Assembly: GCA_049513975.1 (NCBI GenBank)
Contig: JBEKVM010000007.1
Location: forward strand, 1 to 64,000
DNA length: 64,000 bases
Direction of reading: 5' to 3'
Source: JBEKOF01 sp049513975
Lineage (GTDB): Bacteria; Verrucomicrobiota; Verrucomicrobiia; Limisphaerales; Palsa-1400
Shown here piece by piece: positions 25,049-33,096 of this stretch. A program made the position numbers and the translations under genes. The notes beneath the pieces were generated by a model, which did no database searches, had not been told where the DNA came from, and saw only the letters and a program-made list of their open reading frames with translations. How positions within the stretch are numbered: position 1 is the first letter of the stretch; every line of letters begins with the position of its first letter.

Positions 25049-25939
25049 ATGGAACTGCGCCATCTCCGCTATTTCATCGGCGTCGCGGAAGAAGAGAACG
25101 TCTCCCGCGCCGCCTTGAAACTGCATGTCTCGCAACCGGCCCTCAGCCGCCAGGTCCGCGATCTGGAGGATGAGCTGGGCTTTTTGCTGCTCACACGCAG
25201 CGCCAAGTCGGTGCGGCTGACCGAGGCGGGCCGCGCCTTTTTGACCGAAGCCCGCGCCGTGCTCCAGCGCGCGGAGGAGGCGGTGAAAACGGCCCGCGCC
25301 ATCGCCACCGGCGCACGCGGCGAACTGCACGTCGGCTACGCGCCCTCCCTCACGGCCCGTTTTCTGCCGCAGACCCTGCGCGCCTTTCAGGCCCGGTCGC
25401 CCGGTGTCCGCGTCAAATTGCATGATTTCTCCACCGAGGAAATGCTGGCCGGCTTGCGCGACGGCAAATTGCAGATCGCCTTCGTCGTCCGGCTGCCCGT
25501 CCTGTTGCGCGGACTGCGCTTCGAGGACCTGGCGCGGGACGCATTCTGCCTTGCCGTGGCCCCAAAACATCCCCTGGCCGGGCGGCGCACCGTGAAGCTG
25601 GCCGAGGCCGCCCGGGAGCCGCTCGTCACCTACAGCCGCAAGGATTATCCCGACGCTCACGAAAACCTCGCCGCCATGTTTGCCGCCGTCAAAAGCAAAC
25701 CGCGCATCGCGGAGGAGCACGACAGCGTCAGCAGCCTGATCGCGGCGGTCGAAGCGGGCAACGGTGTGGCCATCGTGCCGCAATCCCTGGCTTGCACGGC
25801 GGGACCGCGCTTGAAGCTCATTCCCTTCTCCCCCGCGCCGCCGCCCCTGGTGGTGGGCGCGGCCTGGGCCGGTCACGGACTGACCGCCGCCGCCGGACAA
25901 TTTTTGCAATGCGCCCGGGAGACTTTGTCGAAGAAATGA
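25049..25939 (+). CDS. LysR-family transcriptional regulator
   Basis: A 296-residue regulator with the N-terminal winged helix-turn-helix (MELRHLRYFIGVAEEENVSR, then LHVSQPALSRQVRDLEDELG) and a periplasmic-binding-protein-like effector domain from about residue 90. LysR proteins usually control a divergent neighbour; the pirin-flavodoxin pair is the natural candidate and both products are redox-linked. The start at 25049 follows the right target repeat of the inserted cassette by 11 bases, so the original operator and promoter have been pushed about 1.4 kb away from the pirin gene. Confidence 0.92.
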   Translation: MELRHLRYFIGVAEEENVSRAALKLHVSQPALSRQVRDLEDELGFLLLTRSAKSVRLTEAGRAFLTEARAVLQRAEEAVKTARAIATGARGELHVGYAPSLTARFLPQTLRAFQARSPGVRVKLHDFSTEEMLAGLRDGKLQIAFVVRLPVLLRGLRFEDLARDAFCLAVAPKHPLAGRRTVKLAEAAREPLVTYSRKDYPDAHENLAAMFAAVKSKPRIAEEHDSVSSLIAAVEAGNGVAIVPQSLACTAGPRLKLIPFSPAPPPLVVGAAWAGHGLTAAAGQFLQCARETLSKK

Positions 25940-25996
25940 TGCCGGCTTGAACAAATAAGTCTTGGTTGGGCCGGGCAAGGCAACGCAGGGCGAGAC

Positions 25997-26058
25997 TCCC
26001 TGTCCGCCGTCCTGTCCGCCGTAGGCTCGGCGAAGGTGGAAGCCTCGGCGAAGGAGGA
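25997..26058. repeat. CGCCGTAG-CTCGGCGAAGG palindromic repeat
   Basis: Two partial units with the core CTCGGCGAAGG, preceded by GTCCGCCGT repeats. The core is shared with the 53-bp repeats at 42624-42676 (in fliK) and 47321-47373. It lies in the otherwise gene-free gap between lysR and the first SPFH gene. Confidence 0.5.
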
Positions 26059-26085
26059 CGTCAAGCCGTGACCTTGCCCTTTTTT

Positions 26086-26162
26086 TGCATTCTGCATTTT
26101 GCATTCTGCATTTTGCATTTTGCATTCTGCATTTTGCATTCTGCATTCTGCATTCTGCATTT
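26086..26162 (+). repeat. Eleven-copy TGCATTY heptamer tandem repeat
   Basis: Eleven uninterrupted 7-bp units, TGCATTC or TGCATTT, fill 77 bases just upstream of the SPFH gene. All three forward frames are open through it, because 7 is not a multiple of 3 and no unit creates a stop; this gives false N-terminal extensions to the downstream gene. Confidence 0.95.
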
Positions 26163-26182
26163 CCCATTTATTGCCCTTGCCA

Positions 26183-27208
26183 ATGGCGCGACGGCGGATT
26201 ACAACGAATTTCAAGTTTACGCCTATGTTCATTTTCTTCGGCTGCATTGTCGGGTTTGTCGCGTGGTTCCTCGTGCGCTATCTGGCCGGCGGCATTTACA
26301 CCGTCAATCAAAATGAACGCGCGGTGAAAACCAGCTTTGGCCGCGCCGAACGCGTCGGCTCGGCCACGACTTTGGACGACCCCATTTCCGAAAGCCTCGA
26401 GGCGGGCGAGCGCGAACGCTACTGCTATCCGCAAGTGCGCGTCATCCAGCCCGGCGGCCCCTACTTCAAGTGGCCGTGGGAAAAAGTCTATAAGGCGCCC
26501 ATTGCCACCCAGATCATGAACATGGCCTACGACCCGGAGGATCCCGGTGCCAACAACCAGGGCTCCTTCCTCGAAGCCGTCACCAAGGACCAGCTCAACA
26601 CCGGGCTGAAGGGCCAGATTCGCTACCGGGTTTCCGAGAAAAACCTCTACGCCTTCCTCTTCGGCGTGAAGCGGCCCATTGTCCACGTCATGGGCTATTT
26701 TATTTCGGTGCTGCGCGAACGCATCGCCAATTTTGAAGCGCCCGCCGCCGCTTCCTCCAACCAACCCGGCGCGCCCCCGGTCATCGGCATTTCCATCAAC
26801 GATCTCCGCAAAAACCTGCCCGACATCAACGGCCACATGGACAGCGAGTGCGCCTCCTCCGGGGCGCGTTATGGGATGACCCTGGACGCCTCGCTCATCA
26901 CCGGCATTGACCCGCCGGCGGAGGTGGAATCGGCCCTGGCGGCCATCAACACCGCCTACAACCAGGTTTCTTCCGACATCAGCCTGGCCCAGGCCGCGGC
27001 CGATCAGAAACTGGTGCAATCCCATCGCGCCGTGGAAATCGAAACCCTCAAGGCGCAGGCGGAGGTCGAACCGCTTACCGCCGTGGCGGCGCAATTGCGG
27101 CAATTGAAGAACAGCGGTCCGGGCGCGCTGGGCGCTTATATTCGCAACGTCCGGCTCAAATTGTTCAGCCAGGCGCGGCGCGTGATTTTGGAGGCCCCGC
27201 GTGAGTAG
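26183..27208 (+). CDS. SPFH/Band 7 domain membrane protein (HflK-like)
   Basis: A 341-residue protein with one N-terminal membrane helix (MFIFFGCIVGFVAWFLVRYL), then an SPFH domain starting YTVNQNERAVKTSFGRAERV and a long helical C-terminus. The class forms large membrane-bound cages or microdomain scaffolds; HflK works with HflC to control FtsH protease. I use the ATG at 26183, because upstream codons are only the heptamer repeat. It overlaps a second SPFH gene by 8 bases, so the two products probably form a hetero-oligomer like HflK-HflC. No ftsH gene is nearby, and similarity to HflK is partial. Confidence 0.8.
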   Translation: MARRRITTNFKFTPMFIFFGCIVGFVAWFLVRYLAGGIYTVNQNERAVKTSFGRAERVGSATTLDDPISESLEAGERERYCYPQVRVIQPGGPYFKWPWEKVYKAPIATQIMNMAYDPEDPGANNQGSFLEAVTKDQLNTGLKGQIRYRVSEKNLYAFLFGVKRPIVHVMGYFISVLRERIANFEAPAAASSNQPGAPPVIGISINDLRKNLPDINGHMDSECASSGARYGMTLDASLITGIDPPAEVESALAAINTAYNQVSSDISLAQAAADQKLVQSHRAVEIETLKAQAEVEPLTAVAAQLRQLKNSGPGALGAYIRNVRLKLFSQARRVILEAPRE

Positions 27209-28112
27209 ATTTTTCATCGCCGCCGTCGCCACGTTCTTCGTCATGTTCGTGGTCGAGCCGCTCGTCCTGGGCCTGGCCCGTCTTTTGGGCTTTTACGCCA
27301 TTGTCGGCGAGCGCCAGTGCAAGGTCTATATGCTTTTCGGCAAGGTCATGGCCGTGCTGGACGAACCGGGCCTGCACTTTCTTTGGGCCAAAATGGGATT
27401 GCGCGCGCCCATCGTCAACTTTCTGGGCCGCTGCCACGACATTGATTTGCGCCTGGACCAGGAATACATCCGCAGCACCCCGGTCAATTCCGAGGAAGGC
27501 GCGCCCATGGGCATCGGCATCTGGTACGAAATGCAAATCAGCGATCCGGTGGCCTACCTCTTCAAAAACGCCGACCCGCGCGGCTCGCTCGCCGCCAACA
27601 TCAGCAACTCCACCGTGCGCTGCCTGAGCAACATGAAGCTGGCCGACATGCTGGAAAACCGCCACGTCATGAGCCAGACGGTGCGGGAGGAGGTTTCCGC
27701 CAAGTCCCTCGAATGGGGTTACCGCCTCGGCTCCATCTATATCCGCAAAGTCCATTTCCGCGATGCCGCCATGATCAAGGGCATCGAGGCCAAAGTCGTC
27801 AATCGCCTGCGCCAGGTCACTTCCGCCATCAAGCAGGACGGGGCCAATCAGGTGAGCATCATCACCAGCACCGCCGAGCGGCAGGCGGCCATTGAGTTCG
27901 CCAAAGCCGCCGCCCTGCGCCCGGAAATTGTCGGCGCCGCCCTGGAAAAAATTTCGCAGGACCCGGAGATTGCCCGCGCCATGTTCGAGATCCTGGAAAC
28001 CGAAAAAATCATCGAAGGCCAGGCCGACATCACTCTGGTGCCCAAGAATGGCGAGTTGCTCCCGCAAATTCTGGCCGCGCGGGAACTCGGCCCTGCCGCG
28101 AAACCGGCTTAA
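27201..28112 (+). CDS. SPFH/Band 7 domain membrane protein (HflC-like)
   Basis: A 303-residue partner of the preceding protein, starting at a GTG that overlaps its end by 8 bases. It has an N-terminal helix (FFIAAVATFFVMFVVEPLVL), an SPFH domain with CKVYMLFGKVMAVLDEPGLH and a helical segment containing TAERQAAIEFAKAAALRP, as in prohibitin-like proteins. The last 33 coding bases before the final residues are duplicated at 29036-29068, with an alternative ending RENRLPNSK, so the present C-terminus (RELGPAAKPA) or the downstream copy may be the product of a rearrangement. Confidence 0.82.
   Translation: MSRFFIAAVATFFVMFVVEPLVLGLARLLGFYAIVGERQCKVYMLFGKVMAVLDEPGLHFLWAKMGLRAPIVNFLGRCHDIDLRLDQEYIRSTPVNSEEGAPMGIGIWYEMQISDPVAYLFKNADPRGSLAANISNSTVRCLSNMKLADMLENRHVMSQTVREEVSAKSLEWGYRLGSIYIRKVHFRDAAMIKGIEAKVVNRLRQVTSAIKQDGANQVSIITSTAERQAAIEFAKAAALRPEIVGAALEKISQDPEIARAMFEILETEKIIEGQADITLVPKNGELLPQILAARELGPAAKPA
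28053..28085 (+). repeat. 33-bp direct repeat, first copy (inside SPFH gene)
   Basis: Encodes ELLPQILAARE near the C-terminus of the second SPFH protein. A perfect second copy lies at 29036-29068, right after the helix-turn-helix gene. The pair brackets a 950-base block holding a lipoprotein gene and an orphan antitoxin-like gene. Confidence 0.9.
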
Positions 28113-28147
28113 CCGCTTATTTTACGCCCCGAAAAGTGGCATTCAAG

Positions 28148-28672
28148 ATGAACCATTCCAATTGCCTGCTTAAACACTTTTTTCAAATGGTGCCGGCCCT
28201 TTTCGCGGCCATTGCCTTGACGGGATGTTTAGATCTTTTTATTGATGCACGCACCTATGATGTGTCTTCTAATCCAGCATGGTGGGGTGAATTACACCGG
28301 GGCGAAATTGTGGCCTTAAATGAAGACACTCTCTTAGACCGAAGCAGACTCACACTGGGAGCGGTTAAGGATACGGACACCTATAATTCTCAACAACTGT
28401 TTGGTGGCCCGATCACGGTTGACATGTTCAAAGCCAATCCCGGGAAATACTGGGAAGACCTGCATTTGCTTAAAAAGGGAACGAGGTTTCGGTGTATAAG
28501 GCTCGAACGCTGGTATACATTTAATGCAAGCGGTTATTGCATCAGCGCAGAAATTCTTGATGGAGAATTAAAAGGCAAAATTGTTGGCATCTATCCATTT
28601 GGTGGTGAGCCGGACAAGAAAGGGAGCCTGAAATTAAAGCCGGCTTCGTTGGTGCATCCGGTGGAACAGTAG
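28148..28672 (+). CDS. Lipoprotein, function unknown
   Basis: A 174-residue protein starting at the ATG at 28148, with a signal peptide ending in the lipobox LTGC and then LDLFIDARTYDV. The mature part is mostly beta and carries an aromatic-rich stretch (WYTFNASGYCISAEIL). The gene is clearly richer in A+T than its neighbours and sits inside the block bounded by the 33-bp direct repeat, which suggests transfer. I do not recognise a family. Confidence 0.7.
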   Translation: MNHSNCLLKHFFQMVPALFAAIALTGCLDLFIDARTYDVSSNPAWWGELHRGEIVALNEDTLLDRSRLTLGAVKDTDTYNSQQLFGGPITVDMFKANPGKYWEDLHLLKKGTRFRCIRLERWYTFNASGYCISAEILDGELKGKIVGIYPFGGEPDKKGSLKLKPASLVHPVEQ

Positions 28673-28691
28673 GCTTCAGTCATCCTGCCGC

Positions 28692-28719
28692 TTGACATTA
28701 GTATCATTTTTGATACAGC
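28692..28719 (+). promoter_or_regulatory. Promoter with palindromic operator upstream of the HTH gene
   Basis: TTGACA at 28692-28697 is a perfect -35 box; a weak -10 (TACAGC, 28714-28719) follows at 16 bases. Between and over them is the perfect palindrome GTATCATTTTTGATAC (28701-28716), well placed for repression. The gene starting 25 bases downstream encodes a helix-turn-helix protein, so autorepression is likely. Confidence 0.55.
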
Positions 28720-28743
28720 TTTTTCGAGAACACCTGCCAGACC

Positions 28744-29034
28744 ATGAATAAGAAAAAGCATCGGGGAAGCGACTTCCGGGATTTTCTCGCGGAAGAGGGG
28801 GTGTTGGAAGAGTTGGAAGCGCGCGCGCTCAAACGCGCCGTCGCCCTGCAACTGGCCAGGCTCATCGAACAAAAGTCCCTCTCCAAAGGCGACATGGCTC
28901 TGAGAATGAAGACCAGCCGCGCCGCCGTGGACCGCATGTTGGACGGTTCCAATCCGTCCATGACATTGACGACCTTGGAAAAAGCAGCCCGTGCCTTGGG
29001 CCAGCGCATTAAATTGGAACTGGTGCCGGCGTGA
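28744..29034 (+). CDS. XRE-type helix-turn-helix protein (HigA-like antitoxin)
   Basis: A 96-residue protein with a charged N-terminal helix (RDFLAEEGVLEELEARALKR) and a compact helix-turn-helix (LSKGDMALRMKTSRAAVDRM, then LDGSNPSMTLTTLEKAARAL), as in HigA-like antitoxins. A palindromic operator overlaps its promoter. No toxin gene precedes or follows it directly: the A+T-rich lipoprotein gene is upstream, and a 33-bp repeat begins 2 bases after the stop. It may be an orphan antitoxin or regulator left by the event that built this block. Confidence 0.75.
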   Translation: MNKKKHRGSDFRDFLAEEGVLEELEARALKRAVALQLARLIEQKSLSKGDMALRMKTSRAAVDRMLDGSNPSMTLTTLEKAARALGQRIKLELVPA

Positions 29035-29035
29035 G

Positions 29036-29068
29036 GAGTTGCTCCCGCAAATTCTGGCCGCGCGGGAA
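29036..29068 (+). repeat. 33-bp direct repeat, second copy
   Basis: Identical to 28053-28085. Its frame continues as RENRLPNSK and a stop at 29100, an alternative C-terminus for an SPFH protein. This looks like the original or duplicated 3' end of that gene. Confidence 0.9.
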
Positions 29069-29109
29069 AACAGGTTGCCGAACTCAAAGTGAGACTGTAA
29101 ATTCCTCGC

Positions 29110-29340
29110 ATGAGCAAAGTCGAGATTCTTGCAGAGCTCCCTCGGTTGAGCGCAGGCGACCGCGCGCAACTTTTTGCCCGTCTCGCGGAATTGCATGAGG
29201 CCGACCTCATCACTGGCGATGAACCCACGCCCGCCGAGCGCAAGATCTTGGACGAGGCCCTCGCGGCCTTCGAGCGCGACGGCAATCCCGGCGAGCCTTG
29301 GCGGGATGTGCTCCTGCAAGTTCGTCAATCACGCCAATGA
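29110..29340 (+). CDS. Addiction-module antitoxin-like protein
   Basis: A 76-residue protein of the 'putative addiction module component' type: a helical N-terminus (ILAELPRLSAGDRAQLFARL) followed by a flexible acidic tail (DEPTPAERKILDEALAAFER) ending in GEPWRDVLLQVRQ. Its stop overlaps the ATG of the toxin frame (ATGA at 29337-29340), the usual coupling of antitoxin first, toxin second. The toxin partner is frameshifted, so this antitoxin may have no active target here. Confidence 0.75.
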   Translation: MSKVEILAELPRLSAGDRAQLFARLAELHEADLITGDEPTPAERKILDEALAAFERDGNPGEPWRDVLLQVRQSRQ

Positions 29341-29631
29341 AGTGGCGCGTCTCCATCCGCCCCGAGGCCGATGGCGGATCTTGTTCGGGCGCGGGAATGG
29401 TACGAGGACCGCTGCGCCGGCTTGGGAGATGAATTCCTCGTTGCGGTCGCTGAAACCTTGGTGCGACTCGAAGACGCCCCGGAAATCTTCCCATTTTACT
29501 ACCGCGGATTTCGCCGCGCGCTCACCCGCCGCTTTCCTTACAAATTATTTTTCCGAATCGAAGGCCACGCAGTCATCGTCTGCCGCATTCTCCACGGAGC
29601 TCAAGATCATCAGCCGGAGCTCGGTGAGTAA
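29337..29631 (+). pseudogene. RelE/ParE-family toxin with a frameshift near the N-terminus
   Basis: The ATG overlapping the antitoxin stop begins MKWRVSIRPEA, the expected first strand of a RelE/ParE toxin, but this frame then runs into DGGSC and stops about 32 codons in. The rest of the toxin continues in the +1 frame from 29371 as ADLVRAREWYEDRCAGLGDE, then FRRALTRRFPYKLFFRIEG and VIVCRILHGAQD. One extra base near 29370 (GATGGCGGAT) explains the break. Starting at the ATG at 29371 would give 86 residues lacking the first strand. Inactivation, a sequencing error or a programmed shift are all possible; loss of toxin activity is the simplest. Confidence 0.75.
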
Positions 29632-29786
29632 TCCGGCGGCGACCATCGGTTTGCGGTGAACCATTACACGATACGTAAGAAATCCCACTGCGCCCAAAAC
29701 TTTGTCGCGGCGCGCAAAATTTTTGACAAAACGCCCGTTCTCGGCCAGGATTTGCAGAACCTCGCGGTTTTCACGCCGCGTTTAGG

Positions 29787-30896
29787 ATGTTGATGGAAGA
29801 CAAAATCCCAACAAATCAATCCGGTCCCTTGCCGCGTCCGCCCGTCCCGGAGACCGCCACTCTGCCGCCGCCCCGCCGGCGGTTCGGGCCGGGCTTCTTC
29901 ATTTTCATTGTCATCGTGCTGGCCGCCATCGCCGCCGCCGCCTGGTATTATGTCCGTTTCATCGCCCCCTACGAAACGACGGACGACGCTTTTATTGAAA
30001 GTTACGTCACCTTTGTCAGTCCGCGGATTTCCGGCCAGGTGCAAAAGTTGCTGGCGGCGGACAACCAGCGTGTCAAGGCGGGGGACGTGCTGCTGGAAAT
30101 AGACCCGCGCGATTACCAGACGCTGCTGGACCAGGCCAACGCCGATCTCGCCACCGCCAACAGCCGCGTCCGCCAGGCCGAAGCCCTGGTCAATGTTGAC
30201 CAGGCCAAGGCCGATGAGGAAACCGCCGCCATTGTCGCCGCCCAGGCCGCCGCCGATCGTGCCCAGGCGGACCGCCTCCGCTACGAATCGGTGCAAAGCC
30301 AGGCCGTCTCCCGCAGCCAGCTTGATCTCGCCAAGGCACAGGCCAACTCCGGTGCCGCCGAGGTGGAGGTGGCCCGCAACAAAGCCAGGGCCGCCGTCGC
30401 CCAAGTGGACCTCGACCGCGCCGACGTCCAGACCGCCCGCGCCCAGGTGCAACAGGCCCAGGTGCGGCTGCAACAGGCGCAATTGCAGCTTTCCTACACC
30501 ACCATCCTGGCCCCTCGGGATGGGCGCGTCACCCGCCGCACGGTGGAGCAGGGCGCTTACGTCCAAACCGGCCAGGCCTTGCTGGCCCTGGTGCCGGACG
30601 ACCTCTGGGTGGTGGCCAATTTCAAGGAGACCCAACTGGAGCGGATGCACCCCGGCCAGGAAGTGTTCATCCGCGTGGACGCTTATCCGCAGCACCAATT
30701 CCACGGGAAGGTGGACAGCCTCCAGGCCGGGGCCGGGGCGCGCTTCAGCCTGCTGCCGCCCGAAAACGCCGTGGGCAACTACGTCAAGGTCGTGCAACGG
30801 GTGCCGGTGAAAATTATTTTTGACGAACCGGTTGACTTGTCCCAATTCAACCTCGCGCCGGGCCTGTCCGTCCAACCCAAGGTGAGGGTGCAATGA
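29787..30896 (+). CDS. HlyD/EmrA-family membrane fusion protein
   Basis: Periplasmic adaptor of a tripartite efflux pump. The 369 residues comprise a proline-rich cytosolic start, one membrane helix (FFIFIVIVLAAIAAAAWYYV), the lipoyl half-motif TTDDAFIESYVTFVSPRISG, a long alanine/glutamine-rich coiled-coil hairpin (about 110-230), the second lipoyl half (TILAPRDGRVTRRTVEQGAY) and beta-barrel domains. It overlaps the MFS pump gene by 4 bases. The alternative ATG two codons later (29793) has a better-placed AGGATG. EmrA homologues link an inner-membrane drug/proton antiporter to an outer-membrane channel, and both partners are encoded downstream. Confidence 0.92.
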   Translation: MLMEDKIPTNQSGPLPRPPVPETATLPPPRRRFGPGFFIFIVIVLAAIAAAAWYYVRFIAPYETTDDAFIESYVTFVSPRISGQVQKLLAADNQRVKAGDVLLEIDPRDYQTLLDQANADLATANSRVRQAEALVNVDQAKADEETAAIVAAQAAADRAQADRLRYESVQSQAVSRSQLDLAKAQANSGAAEVEVARNKARAAVAQVDLDRADVQTARAQVQQAQVRLQQAQLQLSYTTILAPRDGRVTRRTVEQGAYVQTGQALLALVPDDLWVVANFKETQLERMHPGQEVFIRVDAYPQHQFHGKVDSLQAGAGARFSLLPPENAVGNYVKVVQRVPVKIIFDEPVDLSQFNLAPGLSVQPKVRVQ

Positions 30897-32449
30897 GCGA
30901 GCAGTGGCGTCCCCGTGTCAATCCCTGGTGGATCGCGGCGGCGGTGATGCTGGCCACGTTCATGGAAGTGCTGGACACTTCCATCGCCTCCGTCGCGCTG
31001 CCTTACATCGGCGGGAACCTGGGCGCGACCCTGTCGGAAGCGACCTGGGTGCTGACCAGCTATCTGGTTTCCAACGCCATTGTGCTCCCGGCCAGCGGCT
31101 GGCTTTCGCGCTATTTCGGCAGAAAACGGTTTTTGATTTCCTGCATCATCATTTTTTCGGTTTCCTCCTTTCTCTGCGGGGCCGCCAACAGCCTGCCGAT
31201 GCTCATTGCCGCGCGCGTCCTCCAGGGCGCGGGCGGCGGCGCTCTCCAGCCGCTCGCCCAGTCCATCATGCTGGAAAGCTTTCCCCCGGCCAAACGGGGC
31301 ACCGCCATGGCCGTCTATGGCGTCGGGGTCGTCTGCGCGCCCATCCTGGGGCCGACGCTGGGCGGCTGGCTGACCGATACCTGGTCCTGGCGCTGGGCCT
31401 TTTACATCAACATCCCGGTCAGCATCGTCGCGGTGTTTATGATCTCGCTCTTCGTGGACGACCCGCCCTGGATTCGCCGGGACAAGCCCGGACGAATTGA
31501 CACCGTTGGCATCGGCTTCATGACCCTCGGCCTGGGCACGCTCCAAATCCTGCTGGACCGGGGGCAGGAAATGGATTGGTTCGGCTCGCTTTGGATGCGA
31601 TGGCTGGCCGGAATTTCCGCGGGCTCGCTCTTGTTTTTTATATTTTGGGAACTGCGCGTTGACGACCCGATTGTCAACCTGCGCATTCTCAAGAACCGCA
31701 ACTTTGCCGTGGCCTGCGCCTTGTTTTTTCTTTTCGGCGCCGCCATTTACGGATTGGTCACCATGCAACCGCTCTTTCTCCAAACGCTGCTGGGCTACAC
31801 CGCGCTGGAGGCCGGATTGACCGTCACGCCGCGGGGCGTCGGCGCCTTTTTCGCGCTGTTCGTGGTGGGGGCGTTGATCGCAAGGCTGGGCGGGCGAAGG
31901 CTGGCGGCCTTCGGTTTTATCGTCTTTTCCCTGAGTGCGTTTCTTTTCAGCCGGCTCTCCTTGCAAATGGCCCGCAGCAACATTATTCCCCCCAATATCA
32001 TGAATGGTTTTGGCGCCGGCTTCATTTTTGTGCCCTTGACCACCGTCGGCCTGGCCACCTTGCGCAACGATCAAATCGGCAATGCCGCCGGCATCCAGAA
32101 CCTGGTGCGCAACATCGGCGGCAGCGTCGGCATCGCCATTGTCGCCACCATGCTGGAGCGCTTTGCCCAGGCGCATCAGGCCTTTATGACCGCCCCCGTC
32201 TCCGCCTTAAACCCGATTTACCTGCAAAAACTCGGCCGGGTGCAGGGCGCGCTCCAATCCCATTTCAGCCCGGCCGACGCCCGGCTGCGGGCCGAAGGCC
32301 TGATTTATAACATGGTTCACCAGCAAACCAGTTATTGGGCGTTCATTGAACTGTTCTATGCCTTTGCGTGGCTGGGCCTCGCCTGTGCTCTCGCCGTGTG
32401 GCTCCTCCGCGAAGTCAAGCCGTCCGGCCCAGGCTTCGCCGCCCACTAA
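30893..32449 (+). CDS. DHA2-family MFS drug transporter (EmrB/QacA-like)
   Basis: A 518-residue, 14-helix proton-driven exporter. The first helix motif FMEVLDTSIASVALPYIGGN (DHA2 motif D1), motif A-like GWLSRYFGRKR and motif C-like AVYGVGVVCAPILGPTLGGW are all visible. It lies between the adaptor and downstream genes, overlapping the adaptor by 4 bases, so it should be the inner-membrane part of an EmrAB-like pump. Substrates cannot be read from sequence; EmrB relatives export hydrophobic uncouplers and antibiotics. Confidence 0.93.
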   Translation: MSEQWRPRVNPWWIAAAVMLATFMEVLDTSIASVALPYIGGNLGATLSEATWVLTSYLVSNAIVLPASGWLSRYFGRKRFLISCIIIFSVSSFLCGAANSLPMLIAARVLQGAGGGALQPLAQSIMLESFPPAKRGTAMAVYGVGVVCAPILGPTLGGWLTDTWSWRWAFYINIPVSIVAVFMISLFVDDPPWIRRDKPGRIDTVGIGFMTLGLGTLQILLDRGQEMDWFGSLWMRWLAGISAGSLLFFIFWELRVDDPIVNLRILKNRNFAVACALFFLFGAAIYGLVTMQPLFLQTLLGYTALEAGLTVTPRGVGAFFALFVVGALIARLGGRRLAAFGFIVFSLSAFLFSRLSLQMARSNIIPPNIMNGFGAGFIFVPLTTVGLATLRNDQIGNAAGIQNLVRNIGGSVGIAIVATMLERFAQAHQAFMTAPVSALNPIYLQKLGRVQGALQSHFSPADARLRAEGLIYNMVHQQTSYWAFIELFYAFAWLGLACALAVWLLREVKPSGPGFAAH

Positions 32450-32460
32450 TGCTCTGACCC

Positions 32461-33096
32461 ATGAAACGAGTCGTTGTCATCGAACGTGAATTCGGCGCCG
32501 GCGCCGGCGCCATCGCCGCCGGGGTCGCCCACCGGCTGGGCTGGAAACTGCTCGACCACGCCCTCACCGGGGAAATTGCCCGGCTGGCCAAAGTCAGCCC
32601 CGAAGCCTGCCAACAGAGCGAGGAGCGCGTGGATCCCTGGCTCTACCGCCTGGCCAAAGTCTTCTGGCGCGGCAGCCACGAGCGCAGCGTCACCCTGCCC
32701 GATGCCGATATTGTTGACGCCGACCGCCTCATCCATCTCACCCGGCAAGTCATGGCGCAGGCGGCCCTGGAGGGCCAGTGCGTCATCGTCGGGCGCGCCG
32801 CCGCCTACTTCCTGCGGGATCGCCCCGATACTCTCTGCGTCTTCCTCTACGCCCCGCCCGATTTCAGATACCAGCGCGTCCTGGCCGAAGTCAAAAATGA
32901 AGCCGAGGCCCGGCATTTGATTGACACCGTGGATCAGGAGCGCATCGCCTTCATCCGCCATTACTATAAAGCCGAGTGGCCTTCGCGTCAGCTCTATCAC
33001 GCCATGCTCAACACCGCCGCGGGCGTGGACGCCACCGTCGAAACCATTCTCAGCCTCATCGCCGCCGCCAACCGGCGCGAGGCCCCCGCCCCATGA
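32461..33096 (+). CDS. Cytidylate kinase-like protein
   Basis: A 211-residue protein of the 'cytidylate kinase-like family'. It starts MKRVVVIEREFGAGAGAIAA, where the family usually has a GxGxGxxA-type loop, continues with LGWKLLDHALTGEIA, and has CVIVGRAAAYFLRDRP and LCVFLYAPPDFRYQRV in the expected order. The P-loop lacks the GKS/T of true Walker A motifs, as in other family members. Its gene sits inside an efflux operon, 11 bases after the pump and overlapping the outer-membrane channel gene by 4 bases. Its substrate and its role there are unknown. Confidence 0.8.
   Translation: MKRVVVIEREFGAGAGAIAAGVAHRLGWKLLDHALTGEIARLAKVSPEACQQSEERVDPWLYRLAKVFWRGSHERSVTLPDADIVDADRLIHLTRQVMAQAALEGQCVIVGRAAAYFLRDRPDTLCVFLYAPPDFRYQRVLAEVKNEAEARHLIDTVDQERIAFIRHYYKAEWPSRQLYHAMLNTAAGVDATVETILSLIAAANRREAPAP

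Noticed and set aside
26099..26182. N-terminal extension of the first SPFH protein through the heptamer repeat
   Set aside because: The residues are a translation of the TGCATTY repeat, and the ATG at 26183 begins family-like sequence.
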